From: JAFLDD01 sp049314715
Lineage (GTDB): Bacteria; Pseudomonadota; Alphaproteobacteria; Rickettsiales; UBA3002
DNA: 8,419 bases
NCBI GenBank assembly: GCA_049314715.1
Contig: JBMOEL010000081.1
Coordinates: 1 to 8,419 of the forward strand
Direction: 5' to 3'
In this document: one piece after another, positions 1 to 5,985 of the stretch
How positions within the stretch are numbered: the stretch's first letter is position 1
How the letters are laid out: the number at the start of each line of letters is the position of its first letter
Notes under the pieces: model-generated
The model's database searches: none
What the model was told of the DNA's origin: nothing
What the model saw: only the letters and a program-made list of their open reading frames with translations
Made by a program: the position numbers and the translations under genes

Positions 1-28
1 TTTACATGATATTTTCGAATGATATTAG
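1..28 (+). promoter_or_regulatory. Candidate sigma-70 type promoter for the metallopeptidase gene
   Basis: TTTACA at 1-6 matches the -35 consensus at five of six positions. TATTAG at 23-28 matches the -10 consensus at four of six and is preceded by an extended -10 TG at 20-21. The spacer is 16 bases. A start point near 35 would give a leader of about 20 bases before the ATG at 55. The -35 box touches the window edge, so upstream context cannot be judged. This is inferred from pattern matching only. Confidence 0.35.
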
Positions 29-54
29 GCAACTAAATCAACATCGAGATTGTG

Positions 55-1134
55 ATGGCAGACCCAACTACTGAGACAAGCGCCCAACCAAGCGATAAAG
101 AGATTGCGGACTATGTAGAAAGCGGCGCCCTTTCCCAATACAAAAACCCCGATCTGCAAGCTAGGTACCAAGCTTATATTGGAATATCGGGCGCCACAGA
201 AGAAGAAAAAAACAGGATGCGTTCCGCACGTGTACAAATGTACGAAGCTTCAGCTGAAAATATATATGCAGCGGGTCAAGCTGAAGGCGGCTTAATGACA
301 CGCACCCAAGAAGGTACTTATATAATCTTAGTTGATAAGAGTTATTCTGCAGCAGATAAAGCTGCAGTAGCGGCCCATGAATATGGGCATGTAGCGATAG
401 AGAGTGCCACAGGAGACCTACATGGTGACATGGCACCACGCGACAGTGAATCAGCCGCAGACATAATAGCCACAAAAATGGGATATGGAGACCTTTATAT
501 TGATCAAATGCGCAGGGTCTATGATCCTATGGCTGGCGGAATCTCCCATCGCACATTTCCAGAACGAGAGGCCATAATTCGAGAAACCCAACGGACAGAG
601 CCTACACTACCACCAGCTACAGCACCTGCCGAACCTGCTACTGCAACCCAAACACCTCCCGCCACTGAGACATCACCCACTGCCACTGCCCCATCTGCAC
701 CTGCGGCTAGCAGCACTACGCAATCTCCTGCACCAGCTGCACCAGCTTCACCTCCAGCATCTACTCCAACTGAGCCACCATGCGCTGCTACTGACACAAC
801 CGCGCCTGCGGGTGACGAGACGGCACAAACACCAACCACACCATCTACAACATCTGCGGGCGGTGCTACAGAGCCCGCTGCACCAGCCGAAACCGAAGTA
901 GCACCAGCCGAAGTAAGCAGCCCAGCGCCCTCGACTCCTGCCGAACCTACTGCACCAGCTGAAGCTGCTACAGAACCCGAACGCAAAACTCAGGCTCAAA
1001 TCGAAGCAGGTCACGCAGAATACCAAGCAGCCACGCGTGTGAGCGACGCTGCTGGGCTAGCTTTTGCTCATGGTAAAGGCCCAGACGCTACACCAAGAGG
1101 TGCAGGACAGGAACGGGGAGCAGCACTAGGCTAA
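55..1134 (+). CDS. Predicted HExxH zinc metallopeptidase with long Ala/Pro/Thr-rich tail
   Basis: I do not recognise this 359-residue protein as a named family. Residues 108-112 read HEYGH, the zinc-binding HExxH motif, inside a helix-like segment preceded by DKAAVAA. About 20 residues later SESAAD (E132, D136) could supply a third zinc ligand in gluzincin style. The N-terminal 180 residues look folded and mixed in charge. Residues about 182-304 are almost only Ala, Pro, Thr, Ser and Glu, followed by a charged C-terminal segment. No signal peptide or membrane segment is visible, so it is cytoplasmic or exported by a leaderless route. The ATG at 55 is preferred over the GTG at 52; only a weak GAG lies upstream (46-48). 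It converges on adk with a 4-base overlap and occupies the place where rpsM is expected. M48-like and ImmA-like peptidases are alternatives, but ligand spacing fits neither clearly. Confidence 0.75.
   Translation: MADPTTETSAQPSDKEIADYVESGALSQYKNPDLQARYQAYIGISGATEEEKNRMRSARVQMYEASAENIYAAGQAEGGLMTRTQEGTYIILVDKSYSAADKAAVAAHEYGHVAIESATGDLHGDMAPRDSESAADIIATKMGYGDLYIDQMRRVYDPMAGGISHRTFPEREAIIRETQRTEPTLPPATAPAEPATATQTPPATETSPTATAPSAPAASSTTQSPAPAAPASPPASTPTEPPCAATDTTAPAGDETAQTPTTPSTTSAGGATEPAAPAETEVAPAEVSSPAPSTPAEPTAPAEAATEPERKTQAQIEAGHAEYQAATRVSDAAGLAFAHGKGPDATPRGAGQERGAALG
598..966 (+). repeat. Low-complexity Ala/Pro/Thr-rich coding repeat
   Basis: This stretch encodes a degenerate run of PA, TP, APAE and PAEP units within the metallopeptidase gene. 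The clearest near-duplicate is GCACCAGCCGAA at 880-891 and again at 901-912. It probably forms an extended, disordered linker or tail. Slippage or recombination between such units could make its length vary between strains, but that is inference. Confidence 0.8.
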
Positions 1135-1793
1135 GCGGCTTTGCTGTCTTTATCAATGAGCGCTTTGAGTGACGCGGTCACATCATCAATCGCTGCCATA
1201 CCATCGAGTGATTTGAGCGCACCCAGTTTCGCATAATACGGCAACAACGGCGCGGTTTGCGCATGGTAGGCTTCCAAACGTTTTGCCACTGTCTCTGCAC
1301 GGTCATCGTCACGGCGTTTAAATTCCGTGCTGCCGCAGCTATCACACACAGCAACCTTCACAGGTTGCTTGAAGAGGTCATGATAACCCGCACCGCATTT
1401 ACCGCAGCTATAACGGCCTGAAATACGCGCCACCATTTCGGCGTCATTCACCTTCAGCTCAATCACATGGTCGAGCTTCTTGCCTTCCGATGCCAACATC
1501 GCATCCAGCGCCTCGGCCTGTGCAACGGTGCGTGGGAATCCATCAAGAATAAAACCTTTGGGGCAATTTTTTTCGCTGATCGCGTCGCGAATAATGCCAA
1601 TCATAATATCGTCACTCACCAGCGCGCCAGCGTCCATCACCGCTTTGGCTTTTTTGCCAAGCTCGGTGCCTGCGGCCACCGCCGCGCGCAACATGTCGCC
1701 TGTTGCGAGTTTGGTGAGGTGATACGTATCGCGCAAAAAGTCCGACTGCGTACCTTTGCCAGCGCCCGGAGGGCCAAGAAGAATGATGTTCAT
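1131..1793 (-). CDS. adk: Adenylate kinase, zinc-finger LID type
   Basis: Adenylate kinase catalyses ATP + AMP = 2 ADP in the cytosol. The 220-residue protein has the P-loop GPPGAGKGT at residues 7-15, the AMP-site signature DGFPRT at 84-89, and RRDD at 160-163 with catalytic arginine context. The LID is the long form and carries four cysteines at 130, 133, 150 and 153, the spacing known for structural zinc in this family. It starts 2 bases after the secY stop, with GAGG five bases before the ATG, so translation is likely coupled to secY. The secY-adk pair is typical of alphaproteobacterial and some Gram-positive spc operons. Here no rpsM follows: the TAG stop overlaps the end of a convergent gene, and no terminator hairpin is visible at the junction. 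Length is normal for the long form. Confidence 0.98.
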   Translation of the reverse strand: MNIILLGPPGAGKGTQSDFLRDTYHLTKLATGDMLRAAVAAGTELGKKAKAVMDAGALVSDDIMIGIIRDAISEKNCPKGFILDGFPRTVAQAEALDAMLASEGKKLDHVIELKVNDAEMVARISGRYSCGKCGAGYHDLFKQPVKVAVCDSCGSTEFKRRDDDRAETVAKRLEAYHAQTAPLLPYYAKLGALKSLDGMAAIDDVTASLKALIDKDSKAA

Positions 1794-1795
1794 GG

Positions 1796-3136
1796 CTACC
1801 TCTTACCTAAACGGGCTTTTTTAATCAGCCCTTCATATTGATGCGCGAACAGATGCGACTGCACCTGACCCACAAAATCAATAATCACGTTGACCACAAT
1901 CAACAGCGACGTACCGCCGAGATAGAATGGCACCGCATATTCCGCAATCATGATTTCGGGAATGACGCACACAATCGCGATGTAAATAGCACCCACTACC
2001 GTCAAACGCGTCATCACGTAATCGAGATAGTCGGCGGTATTTTTACCAGGGCGAATGCCCGCAATAAAACCACCATTTTTTTTCAGATTCTCTGCCGTCT
2101 CCGTCGGGTTGAAAACAACCGCCGTGTAGAAGAAGCAGAAGAACACGATGATAGCGACATAGAGGAAAATATAAGCGGGCTGCCCATGCGCCAAATGGCT
2201 AGTGATAAAGCTCAAAATTTCCGACTGACCGCCTGCATTGAAGCTCGCGATCGTCAGTGGGAAGAGCAGAATCGATGACGCGAAAATTGGTGGAATCACA
2301 CCCGCCGCGTTGAGCTTCATGGGCAAGTGCGTTGCCTCGCCTTGCATGATTTTATTGCCGACCTGACGCTTGGGGTATTGCACCAATACGCGGCGCTGCG
2401 CACGTTCCATGAACACGATTGCCGCAATCAGACCAAGTGCCACCACGATAATCATCAAAATAATGGGGGTCGAGAGCACGCCCTTACGACCCAGCTCAAA
2501 CATGCTGGCGAGCGAGCTTGGCAAGTTCGCAATAATCCCCGCGAAAATAATCAGCGAAATCCCCTGCCCGATGCCGCGCTGGGTAATTTGCTCGCCCAGC
2601 CACATCAGGAACATGGTGCCACCTGTGAGCGTAATCACCGTGGTGAAGCGGAAGAATACACCAGGGTCAATCACCGCCGACTGGCCGCCCGATACTTGCA
2701 TACCTTCCAGACCAACTGCGATACCATACCCCTGAATCACCGCGAGCAGCACTGTGCCATAGCGTGTATATTGGTTCATCTTACGACGACCCGCCTCGCC
2801 CTCTTTTTTCAGTGCAGCAAGTTGGGGAACAGCAACGCCCATCAACTGCATAATAATCGAGGCCGAAATATACGGCATCACCGCGAGTGCGAAAATTGTC
2901 ATACGTGAGAGTGCGCCGCCCGATAGCATATTGAACATGCCAAGCACACCACCTTGATGCTGCGCAAAAATCTGCTCCAAAATATGTGGGTCAATGCCCG
3001 GAATCGGAATATAGGTGCCGAGGCGATACACAATCAGCGCGCCCAGCACAAAAAGGATACGCTGTTTAAGTTCAGTGGCTTTTGAAAGTAAGCCGAAATT
3101 CAAGCCTTGAGCGAGGCGTTCTGCGGAGGAAACCAT
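1796..3136 (-). CDS. secY: Protein translocase subunit SecY
   Basis: SecY is the channel of the SecYEG translocon in the inner membrane. The 446-residue protein has about ten hydrophobic segments, the first near residues 25-43, and the conserved second-helix region GGALSRMTIFALAVMPYIS (73-91). Cytosolic ribosome/SecA docking loops are seen at about 247-260 (rich in Arg/Lys) and 360-371 (GIRPGKNTADYL, with the conserved Arg). The late signature YLGGTSLLIVV is at 405-415. The frame extends to a TTG at 3148, but AAGG lies directly against that TTG and 11-12 bases before the ATG at 3136, so the ATG is chosen. In most relatives secY follows rplO closely. Here about 1.1 kb holding an opposing prepilin gene intervenes, so secY-adk probably needs its own promoter (see 3173-3201). 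It ends in TAG, just before adk. Confidence 0.98.
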   Translation of the reverse strand: MVSSAERLAQGLNFGLLSKATELKQRILFVLGALIVYRLGTYIPIPGIDPHILEQIFAQHQGGVLGMFNMLSGGALSRMTIFALAVMPYISASIIMQLMGVAVPQLAALKKEGEAGRRKMNQYTRYGTVLLAVIQGYGIAVGLEGMQVSGGQSAVIDPGVFFRFTTVITLTGGTMFLMWLGEQITQRGIGQGISLIIFAGIIANLPSSLASMFELGRKGVLSTPIILMIIVVALGLIAAIVFMERAQRRVLVQYPKRQVGNKIMQGEATHLPMKLNAAGVIPPIFASSILLFPLTIASFNAGGQSEILSFITSHLAHGQPAYIFLYVAIIVFFCFFYTAVVFNPTETAENLKKNGGFIAGIRPGKNTADYLDYVMTRLTVVGAIYIAIVCVIPEIMIAEYAVPFYLGGTSLLIVVNVIIDFVGQVQSHLFAHQYEGLIKKARLGKR

Positions 3137-3172
3137 ATTCGTACACAACCTTAGGTGATTAAATAGACTGGC

Positions 3173-3201
3173 GTTTTAGAAGATGGATGTAGTATTGTCA
3201 T
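3173..3201 (-). promoter_or_regulatory. Candidate promoter for secY-adk
   Basis: On the minus strand ATGACA (3201-3196) matches the -35 consensus at five of six positions, and TAAAAC (3178-3173) matches the -10 at four of six. The spacer is exactly 17 bases. Transcription would start near 3166, giving a leader of about 30 bases to the secY ATG at 3136. The context supports a promoter here because secY is cut off from rplO by an opposing gene and a terminator-like hairpin. The call rests on pattern matching alone. Confidence 0.35.
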
Positions 3202-3230
3202 CCCTAAATGCAACCTTTTGGGGGTAACGT

Positions 3231-4109
3231 ATGGTTTTCACTCTTGTCATACCGGCGCAGGCCGGTATCCATGCCATAACGGGTTCTATGTCGAAGAGGC
3301 TTGGCATAGATTCCGGCCTACGCCGGAATGACGATACGCGCGGCTTCAGCCTTATCGAATTATCCATTGGCTTGGTGATTGTCGGCTTGCTCACGGGCGG
3401 TATATTGGCTGGGCAGTCGCTCATCCGCGCCGCAGAAGTGCGATCCGTTATCACCGATTTCGATAAATACAAAACCGCCACCCTTCAATTTCGTCAGAAA
3501 TTTGACGCGCTACCGGGTGATTTTTCTAATGCGGTAGATACATGGGGCGCGGCTGACCCAACACCTGCAACATGCGCGACAACCGCAAGCTCAGGCCAAG
3601 CAACCTGTGATGGGAATGAAGATGGAAGAATCAACGTTTCTGCTGGATCTAATGAATACTTCAGATTCTGGCAACATCTTGCAAATGCGGGCATGATAGA
3701 AGGACAATTTAACGGTATTCAGCAAGGAGCAACTATTTGGGGATCAACTAGAGCAAACACTCCAGCAGGACGCATCAGTAACACCTTATGGCATATTCAA
3801 TATATGGGTGCTGTAGCGAGTGGTTCAATCTGGTTTGATGGAAATTATGATAATACATTTCAAGTAGGCATCCAATTTCCAGATTATGACCCAGCCAATC
3901 CCTTTTTAAAACCCGAAGAGGCTTGGAATATTGACACAAAAATAGATGATGGAAAACCAGCAGTGGGAAAAGTGGTTATACGTGCACAGAATGGATTAAG
4001 CACCTGTACCACCACTTCATCTACAGCCATAGTGACAGCTGACTATCTACTGAGTAACAGTAACACAGCTTGCAGCTTATTGTTTAGAAACTATTTACTA
4101 AAAAACTAA
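3231..4109 (+). CDS. Type IV prepilin-like (pseudopilin) protein with repeat-derived leader
   Basis: The 292-residue protein carries the prepilin peptidase site G38|FSLIELS, with the conserved Glu at mature position 5, followed by a hydrophobic helix (about 45-66). Such proteins are cut and N-methylated by a PilD-type peptidase and assembled into pili or pseudopili. The mature part (254 residues) has cysteines at 115, 126, 259 and 281, which could form two disulfides, and the segment EEAWNIDTKIDDG at 229-241. The ATG at 3231 is chosen because GGGGG lies six bases upstream; the ATG at 3288 has no clear ribosome site. Residues 6-34 are encoded by an 87-base palindromic element, which makes the leader unusually long. 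The gene opposes the ribosomal operon. Its 5' part is about 55% GC (44 of 80 bases at 3341-3420), but a 3' sample is 35% (28 of 80 at 3781-3860). No other pilus gene is in the window. Confidence 0.88.
   Translation: MVFTLVIPAQAGIHAITGSMSKRLGIDSGLRRNDDTRGFSLIELSIGLVIVGLLTGGILAGQSLIRAAEVRSVITDFDKYKTATLQFRQKFDALPGDFSNAVDTWGAADPTPATCATTASSGQATCDGNEDGRINVSAGSNEYFRFWQHLANAGMIEGQFNGIQQGATIWGSTRANTPAGRISNTLWHIQYMGAVASGSIWFDGNYDNTFQVGIQFPDYDPANPFLKPEEAWNIDTKIDDGKPAVGKVVIRAQNGLSTCTTTSSTAIVTADYLLSNSNTACSLLFRNYLLKN
3246..3332. repeat. Palindromic element A (GTCAT...ATGAC), two hairpins, in frame in prepilin leader
   Basis: Two 31-base arms, 3246-3276 and 3302-3332, are inverted repeats of each other with 27 of 31 matches. 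Each arm holds its own hairpin: ATACCGGC/GCCGGTAT with loop GCAG (3249-3268), and ATTCCGGC/GCCGGAAT with loop CTAC (3310-3329). The single stem base pair that differs between arms (A-T versus T-A) changes on both sides, so pairing is kept. The outer ends are GTCAT and ATGAC. The element is 87 bases, exactly 29 codons, and is read in frame as VIPAQAGIH...DSGLRRND. From memory, this peptide pattern is a common translation of interspersed palindromic repeats in proteobacterial genomes. No target-site duplication is clear. Confidence 0.9.
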
Positions 4110-4136
4110 AAAGGGCGCCAACTGGGGGGCCCTTTT
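4109..4136. terminator. Rho-independent terminator, probably bidirectional
   Basis: AAAAGGGC (4109-4116) pairs with GCCCTTTT (4129-4136). After one G-G mismatch, CC (4118-4119) pairs with GG (4126-4127) around the loop AACTGG. The hairpin begins on the last base of the prepilin stop codon. On the plus strand it ends in TTTTCATTT. On the minus strand it is followed by TAGTTTTTTAG, so it could also stop transcripts arriving from rplO before they reach secY. Confidence 0.7.
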
Positions 4137-4150
4137 CATTTCAACCATTT

Positions 4151-4208
4151 AGTCATTCTCGGACTTGCTCCGAGAATCTAAATCCTCGCAACGAGTGCGA
4201 GGATGACT
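4151..4208. repeat. Palindromic element B (AGTCAT...ATGACT), two hairpins
   Basis: The two arms are inverted repeats (4151-4183 against 4176-4208, overlapping in the middle; 25 of 33 positions match). Each contains a perfect 9-base-pair stem with a 5-base loop: ATTCTCGGA/TCCGAGAAT (4155-4177) and ATCCTCGCA/TGCGAGGAT (4182-4204). Two stem positions differ between arms, and both are compensated on the partner strand. The ends resemble those of element A although the stem sequences differ. It lies in the 112-base gap between the prepilin stop and the rplO stop, which otherwise holds only the terminator. Confidence 0.85.
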
Positions 4209-4221
4209 GGAAATTAAATTA

Positions 4222-4728
4222 CTACGCCTTCTTCGTCCACTTCGCTTGCTTACCTTTTGGGTAAACGGCTTTCACTTTCACGGTCACTTTGCCGCCAGCT
4301 TTCTCAACTGCCTCAATCGCAGTTTTCGACGCGCGCTCAATATCAAAGTTCAGCTTGGTCTTGAGTTCGCCCTTGAGCAAGAGCTTCACACCCTCAGCCG
4401 TTTTAGCAACCACCTTATTCTTCTTAAGAAGCTCGGTGGTAATCGTATCACCCGATTTCACCACACCAGTGTCCAAGAGCACTTGGATGTCACGGAAGGT
4501 GATAGATTCGAATTCCAAGCGTGCATGATTGGTAAAACCACGCTTTGGCAAACGACGGTGAATCGGCATCTGACCACCTTCGAAGCCTTTGATCGCCACG
4601 CCTGAACGCGAGGTCTGGCCTTTGTAACCACGGCCAGCCGTTTTGCCTTTGGTGCAGCCAATGCCACGGCCCACGCGCATACGCTTTTTGCGTGCGCCTT
4701 CATTGTCTCTGATTTCGTTGAGTTCCAT
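4222..4728 (-). CDS. rplO: 50S ribosomal protein L15
   Basis: L15 is a late-assembling large-subunit protein that contacts 23S rRNA. The 168-residue protein starts with MELNEIRDNEGARKKRMRVG. It has the long basic, glycine-rich RNA-binding arm through about residue 50 (RGIGCTKGKTAGRGYKGQ), followed by GFEGGQMPIHRRLPKRGF. It is slightly longer than common L15 because of a basic C-terminal tail (YPKGKQAKWTKKA). GGAGAGAG lies upstream of the ATG, and the rpmD stop is only 12 bases before the start. It is the last gene of the uninterrupted ribosomal block. After its TAG stop come a palindromic element, a hairpin terminator and an opposing gene instead of secY. Confidence 0.98.
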   Translation of the reverse strand: MELNEIRDNEGARKKRMRVGRGIGCTKGKTAGRGYKGQTSRSGVAIKGFEGGQMPIHRRLPKRGFTNHARLEFESITFRDIQVLLDTGVVKSGDTITTELLKKNKVVAKTAEGVKLLLKGELKTKLNFDIERASKTAIEAVEKAGGKVTVKVKAVYPKGKQAKWTKKA

Positions 4729-4740
4729 TGTCTCTCTCCG

Positions 4741-4932
4741 TTATTTCGCGTCAACTACGCGCACCATGTGCGATAGCTTGTTAATCATGCCACGCACCGC
4801 AGGCGTATCTTCGAGCGTGCTCTGGCGGCGCAACTTGCCAAGGCCAAGGCCTTTCAAGGTCGCTTCTTGATCTTTGGTGCGGCCAATCGGGCTACCAATT
4901 TGTTCTACTGTTACTGTCTTTTTTGCAGCCAT
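4741..4932 (-). CDS. rpmD: 50S ribosomal protein L30
   Basis: L30 is a small large-subunit protein. At 63 residues it has the normal length, and the family pattern is visible: TVEQIGSPIGRTKDQEATLKG, then GLGKLRRQSTLEDTPAVRGM and a terminal HMVRVVDA. It lies between rpsE and rplO, its standard place. It starts 11 bases after the rpsE TAA, with GGAG and AGG before the ATG, so it is probably translated in a coupled way with its neighbours. Confidence 0.97.
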   Translation of the reverse strand: MAAKKTVTVEQIGSPIGRTKDQEATLKGLGLGKLRRQSTLEDTPAVRGMINKLSHMVRVVDAK

Positions 4933-4943
4933 GACCTACTCCA

Positions 4944-5609
4944 TTATTCCGCTTCGTTGTGAACGCCAGCTGCTTTCGCGCCAACTTCGCGACGCTCCAC
5001 AATCTCACCCACTTTCATGCTACGGCGTGCCGCAACATTCTTGGGTGATGTCATGGACTTGAGCGCAGCAAAGGTTGCTTTCACCATGTTATGTGGGTTG
5101 GATGTGCCCGTTGATTTCGCAACAATATCATGCACACCAATCGCCTCGAAAATCGCACGCATTGGACCACCGGCGATGATACCCGTACCAGCCGGAGCCG
5201 AACGCAGTGTTACTTTACCAGCGCCGAAGCGGCCGTTGATATCATGGTGCAGCGTGCGCGCATCGCGCAGCGGAATACGCACCATTTTCTTCTTAGCATC
5301 GTCGGTTGCTTTACGCACCGCGTCTTGGACTTCTTTAGCCTTACCGGTGCCGTAACCAGCTTTGCCCTTACCATCACCAACCACTACGAGTGCAGCGAAA
5401 CCAAAACGACGGCCACCCTTCACGACTTTGGTTACGCGGTTGATCGAGACCAAACGGTCAATCAAATCGCTGCCACCTTCACCTTGGCCAGCGCCACGGT
5501 CTTGGTTGTTACCACCGCGATTGCCACCATCACGGTTGCCACCACGGTTGTTACCACCTTGGTTATTGCCGCCGCGGTTTTGTTGGTTCTGTTGTCCTTG
5601 AGCTGCCAT
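4944..5609 (-). CDS. rpsE: 30S ribosomal protein S5 with Gly/Asn/Arg-rich N-terminal extension
   Basis: S5 belongs to the small subunit, lies near the mRNA entry channel and affects decoding accuracy. The conserved core begins near residue 48 (SDLIDRLVSINRVTKVVKGG) and continues through RRFGFAALVVVGDGKGKAGY to the C-terminal domain with APAGTGIIAGGPMRAIFEA (138-156) and STGTSNPHN (167-175). The protein is 221 residues long, against about 165-190 in many bacteria. The extra length is an N-terminal stretch (about 1-46) of Gln, Asn, Gly and Arg with RGG triplets at 12-14, 22-24 and 31-33. No later ATG or GTG precedes the core well, and AGGGGAA lies just before the chosen ATG, so the extension appears genuinely translated. 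The core has its expected residues, and function should be normal. Confidence 0.97.
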   Translation of the reverse strand: MAAQGQQNQQNRGGNNQGGNNRGGNRDGGNRGGNNQDRGAGQGEGGSDLIDRLVSINRVTKVVKGGRRFGFAALVVVGDGKGKAGYGTGKAKEVQDAVRKATDDAKKKMVRIPLRDARTLHHDINGRFGAGKVTLRSAPAGTGIIAGGPMRAIFEAIGVHDIVAKSTGTSNPHNMVKATFAALKSMTSPKNVAARRSMKVGEIVERREVGAKAAGVHNEAE

Positions 5610-5622
5610 GTTCTTCCCCTAA

Positions 5623-5976
5623 TTAAAACGCCAAGCCAGCTTCGCGTGCGGCTTCCGCCAACGCTTTCACACGGCCATGGAACAAATATCCACCGCGGTC
5701 AAAGACCACTTCTTTCACTTTTGCAGCTTTCGCACGCTCACCAATCAGTGCGCCCACTACTTTTGCACCTTCAATGCTAGCACCGTTTTTCACTTTGCCT
5801 TTAACATCGGCATCAAGCGTCGAAGCCGAAGCAAGGGTCACGCCCTTTGCATCGTCAATGAGCTGCGCGTAGATGTGCTGACCCGAACGGAATACGCTCA
5901 AGCGCACGCGGCCGCTTTTCTTAATGTTGTAACGCACGCGATTTTTGCGGCGATCGAATTTTGTAATTTGCGCCAT
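5623..5976 (-). CDS. rplR: 50S ribosomal protein L18
   Basis: L18 binds 5S rRNA and helps attach it to the large subunit. The 117-residue length is typical. The basic N terminus (KFDRRKNRVRYNIKKSGRVR) is followed by LSVFRSGQHIYAQLIDD, and the conserved end FDRGGYLFHGRVKALAEAAR then GLAF is present. The rplF stop TAA is part of TAAGG, which serves as ribosome site 7-8 bases before this ATG. The gene sits between rplF and rpsE as usual. Confidence 0.98.
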   Translation of the reverse strand: MAQITKFDRRKNRVRYNIKKSGRVRLSVFRSGQHIYAQLIDDAKGVTLASASTLDADVKGKVKNGASIEGAKVVGALIGERAKAAKVKEVVFDRGGYLFHGRVKALAEAAREAGLAF

Positions 5977-5985
5977 AATACTACC

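Noticed and set aside
519..1026. Open frames on the minus strand opposite the Ala/Pro/Thr-rich tail
   Set aside because: They arise from the low-complexity GC-patterned repeat read backwards; they are Ala/Gly/Val- or Cys/Trp-rich and show no family features or ribosome sites.
2327..2908. Open frame of 193 codons antisense to secY
   Set aside because: It lies wholly inside a well-conserved gene and has His/Arg/Asn-rich shadow composition with no domain.
3137..3148. TTG at 3148 as the secY start
   Set aside because: AAGG directly abuts the TTG, leaving no spacing, whereas the ATG at 3136 has usable spacing and matches usual SecY length.
3231..3332. VIPAQAGIH...DSGLRRND as a functional peptide motif
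   Set aside because: It is the translation of a palindromic nucleotide repeat and lies before the prepilin cleavage site, so it should not be part of the mature protein.
3176..3481. Minus-strand frame of about 100 codons across element A
   Set aside because: It reads the same palindromic repeat in the other direction (WIPACAGMT) and ends in the secY leader; the plus-strand prepilin frame explains the region.
3246..4208. CRISPR array or insertion sequence
   Set aside because: There are only two elements, with different sequences and no regular spacers, and no transposase frame is present.
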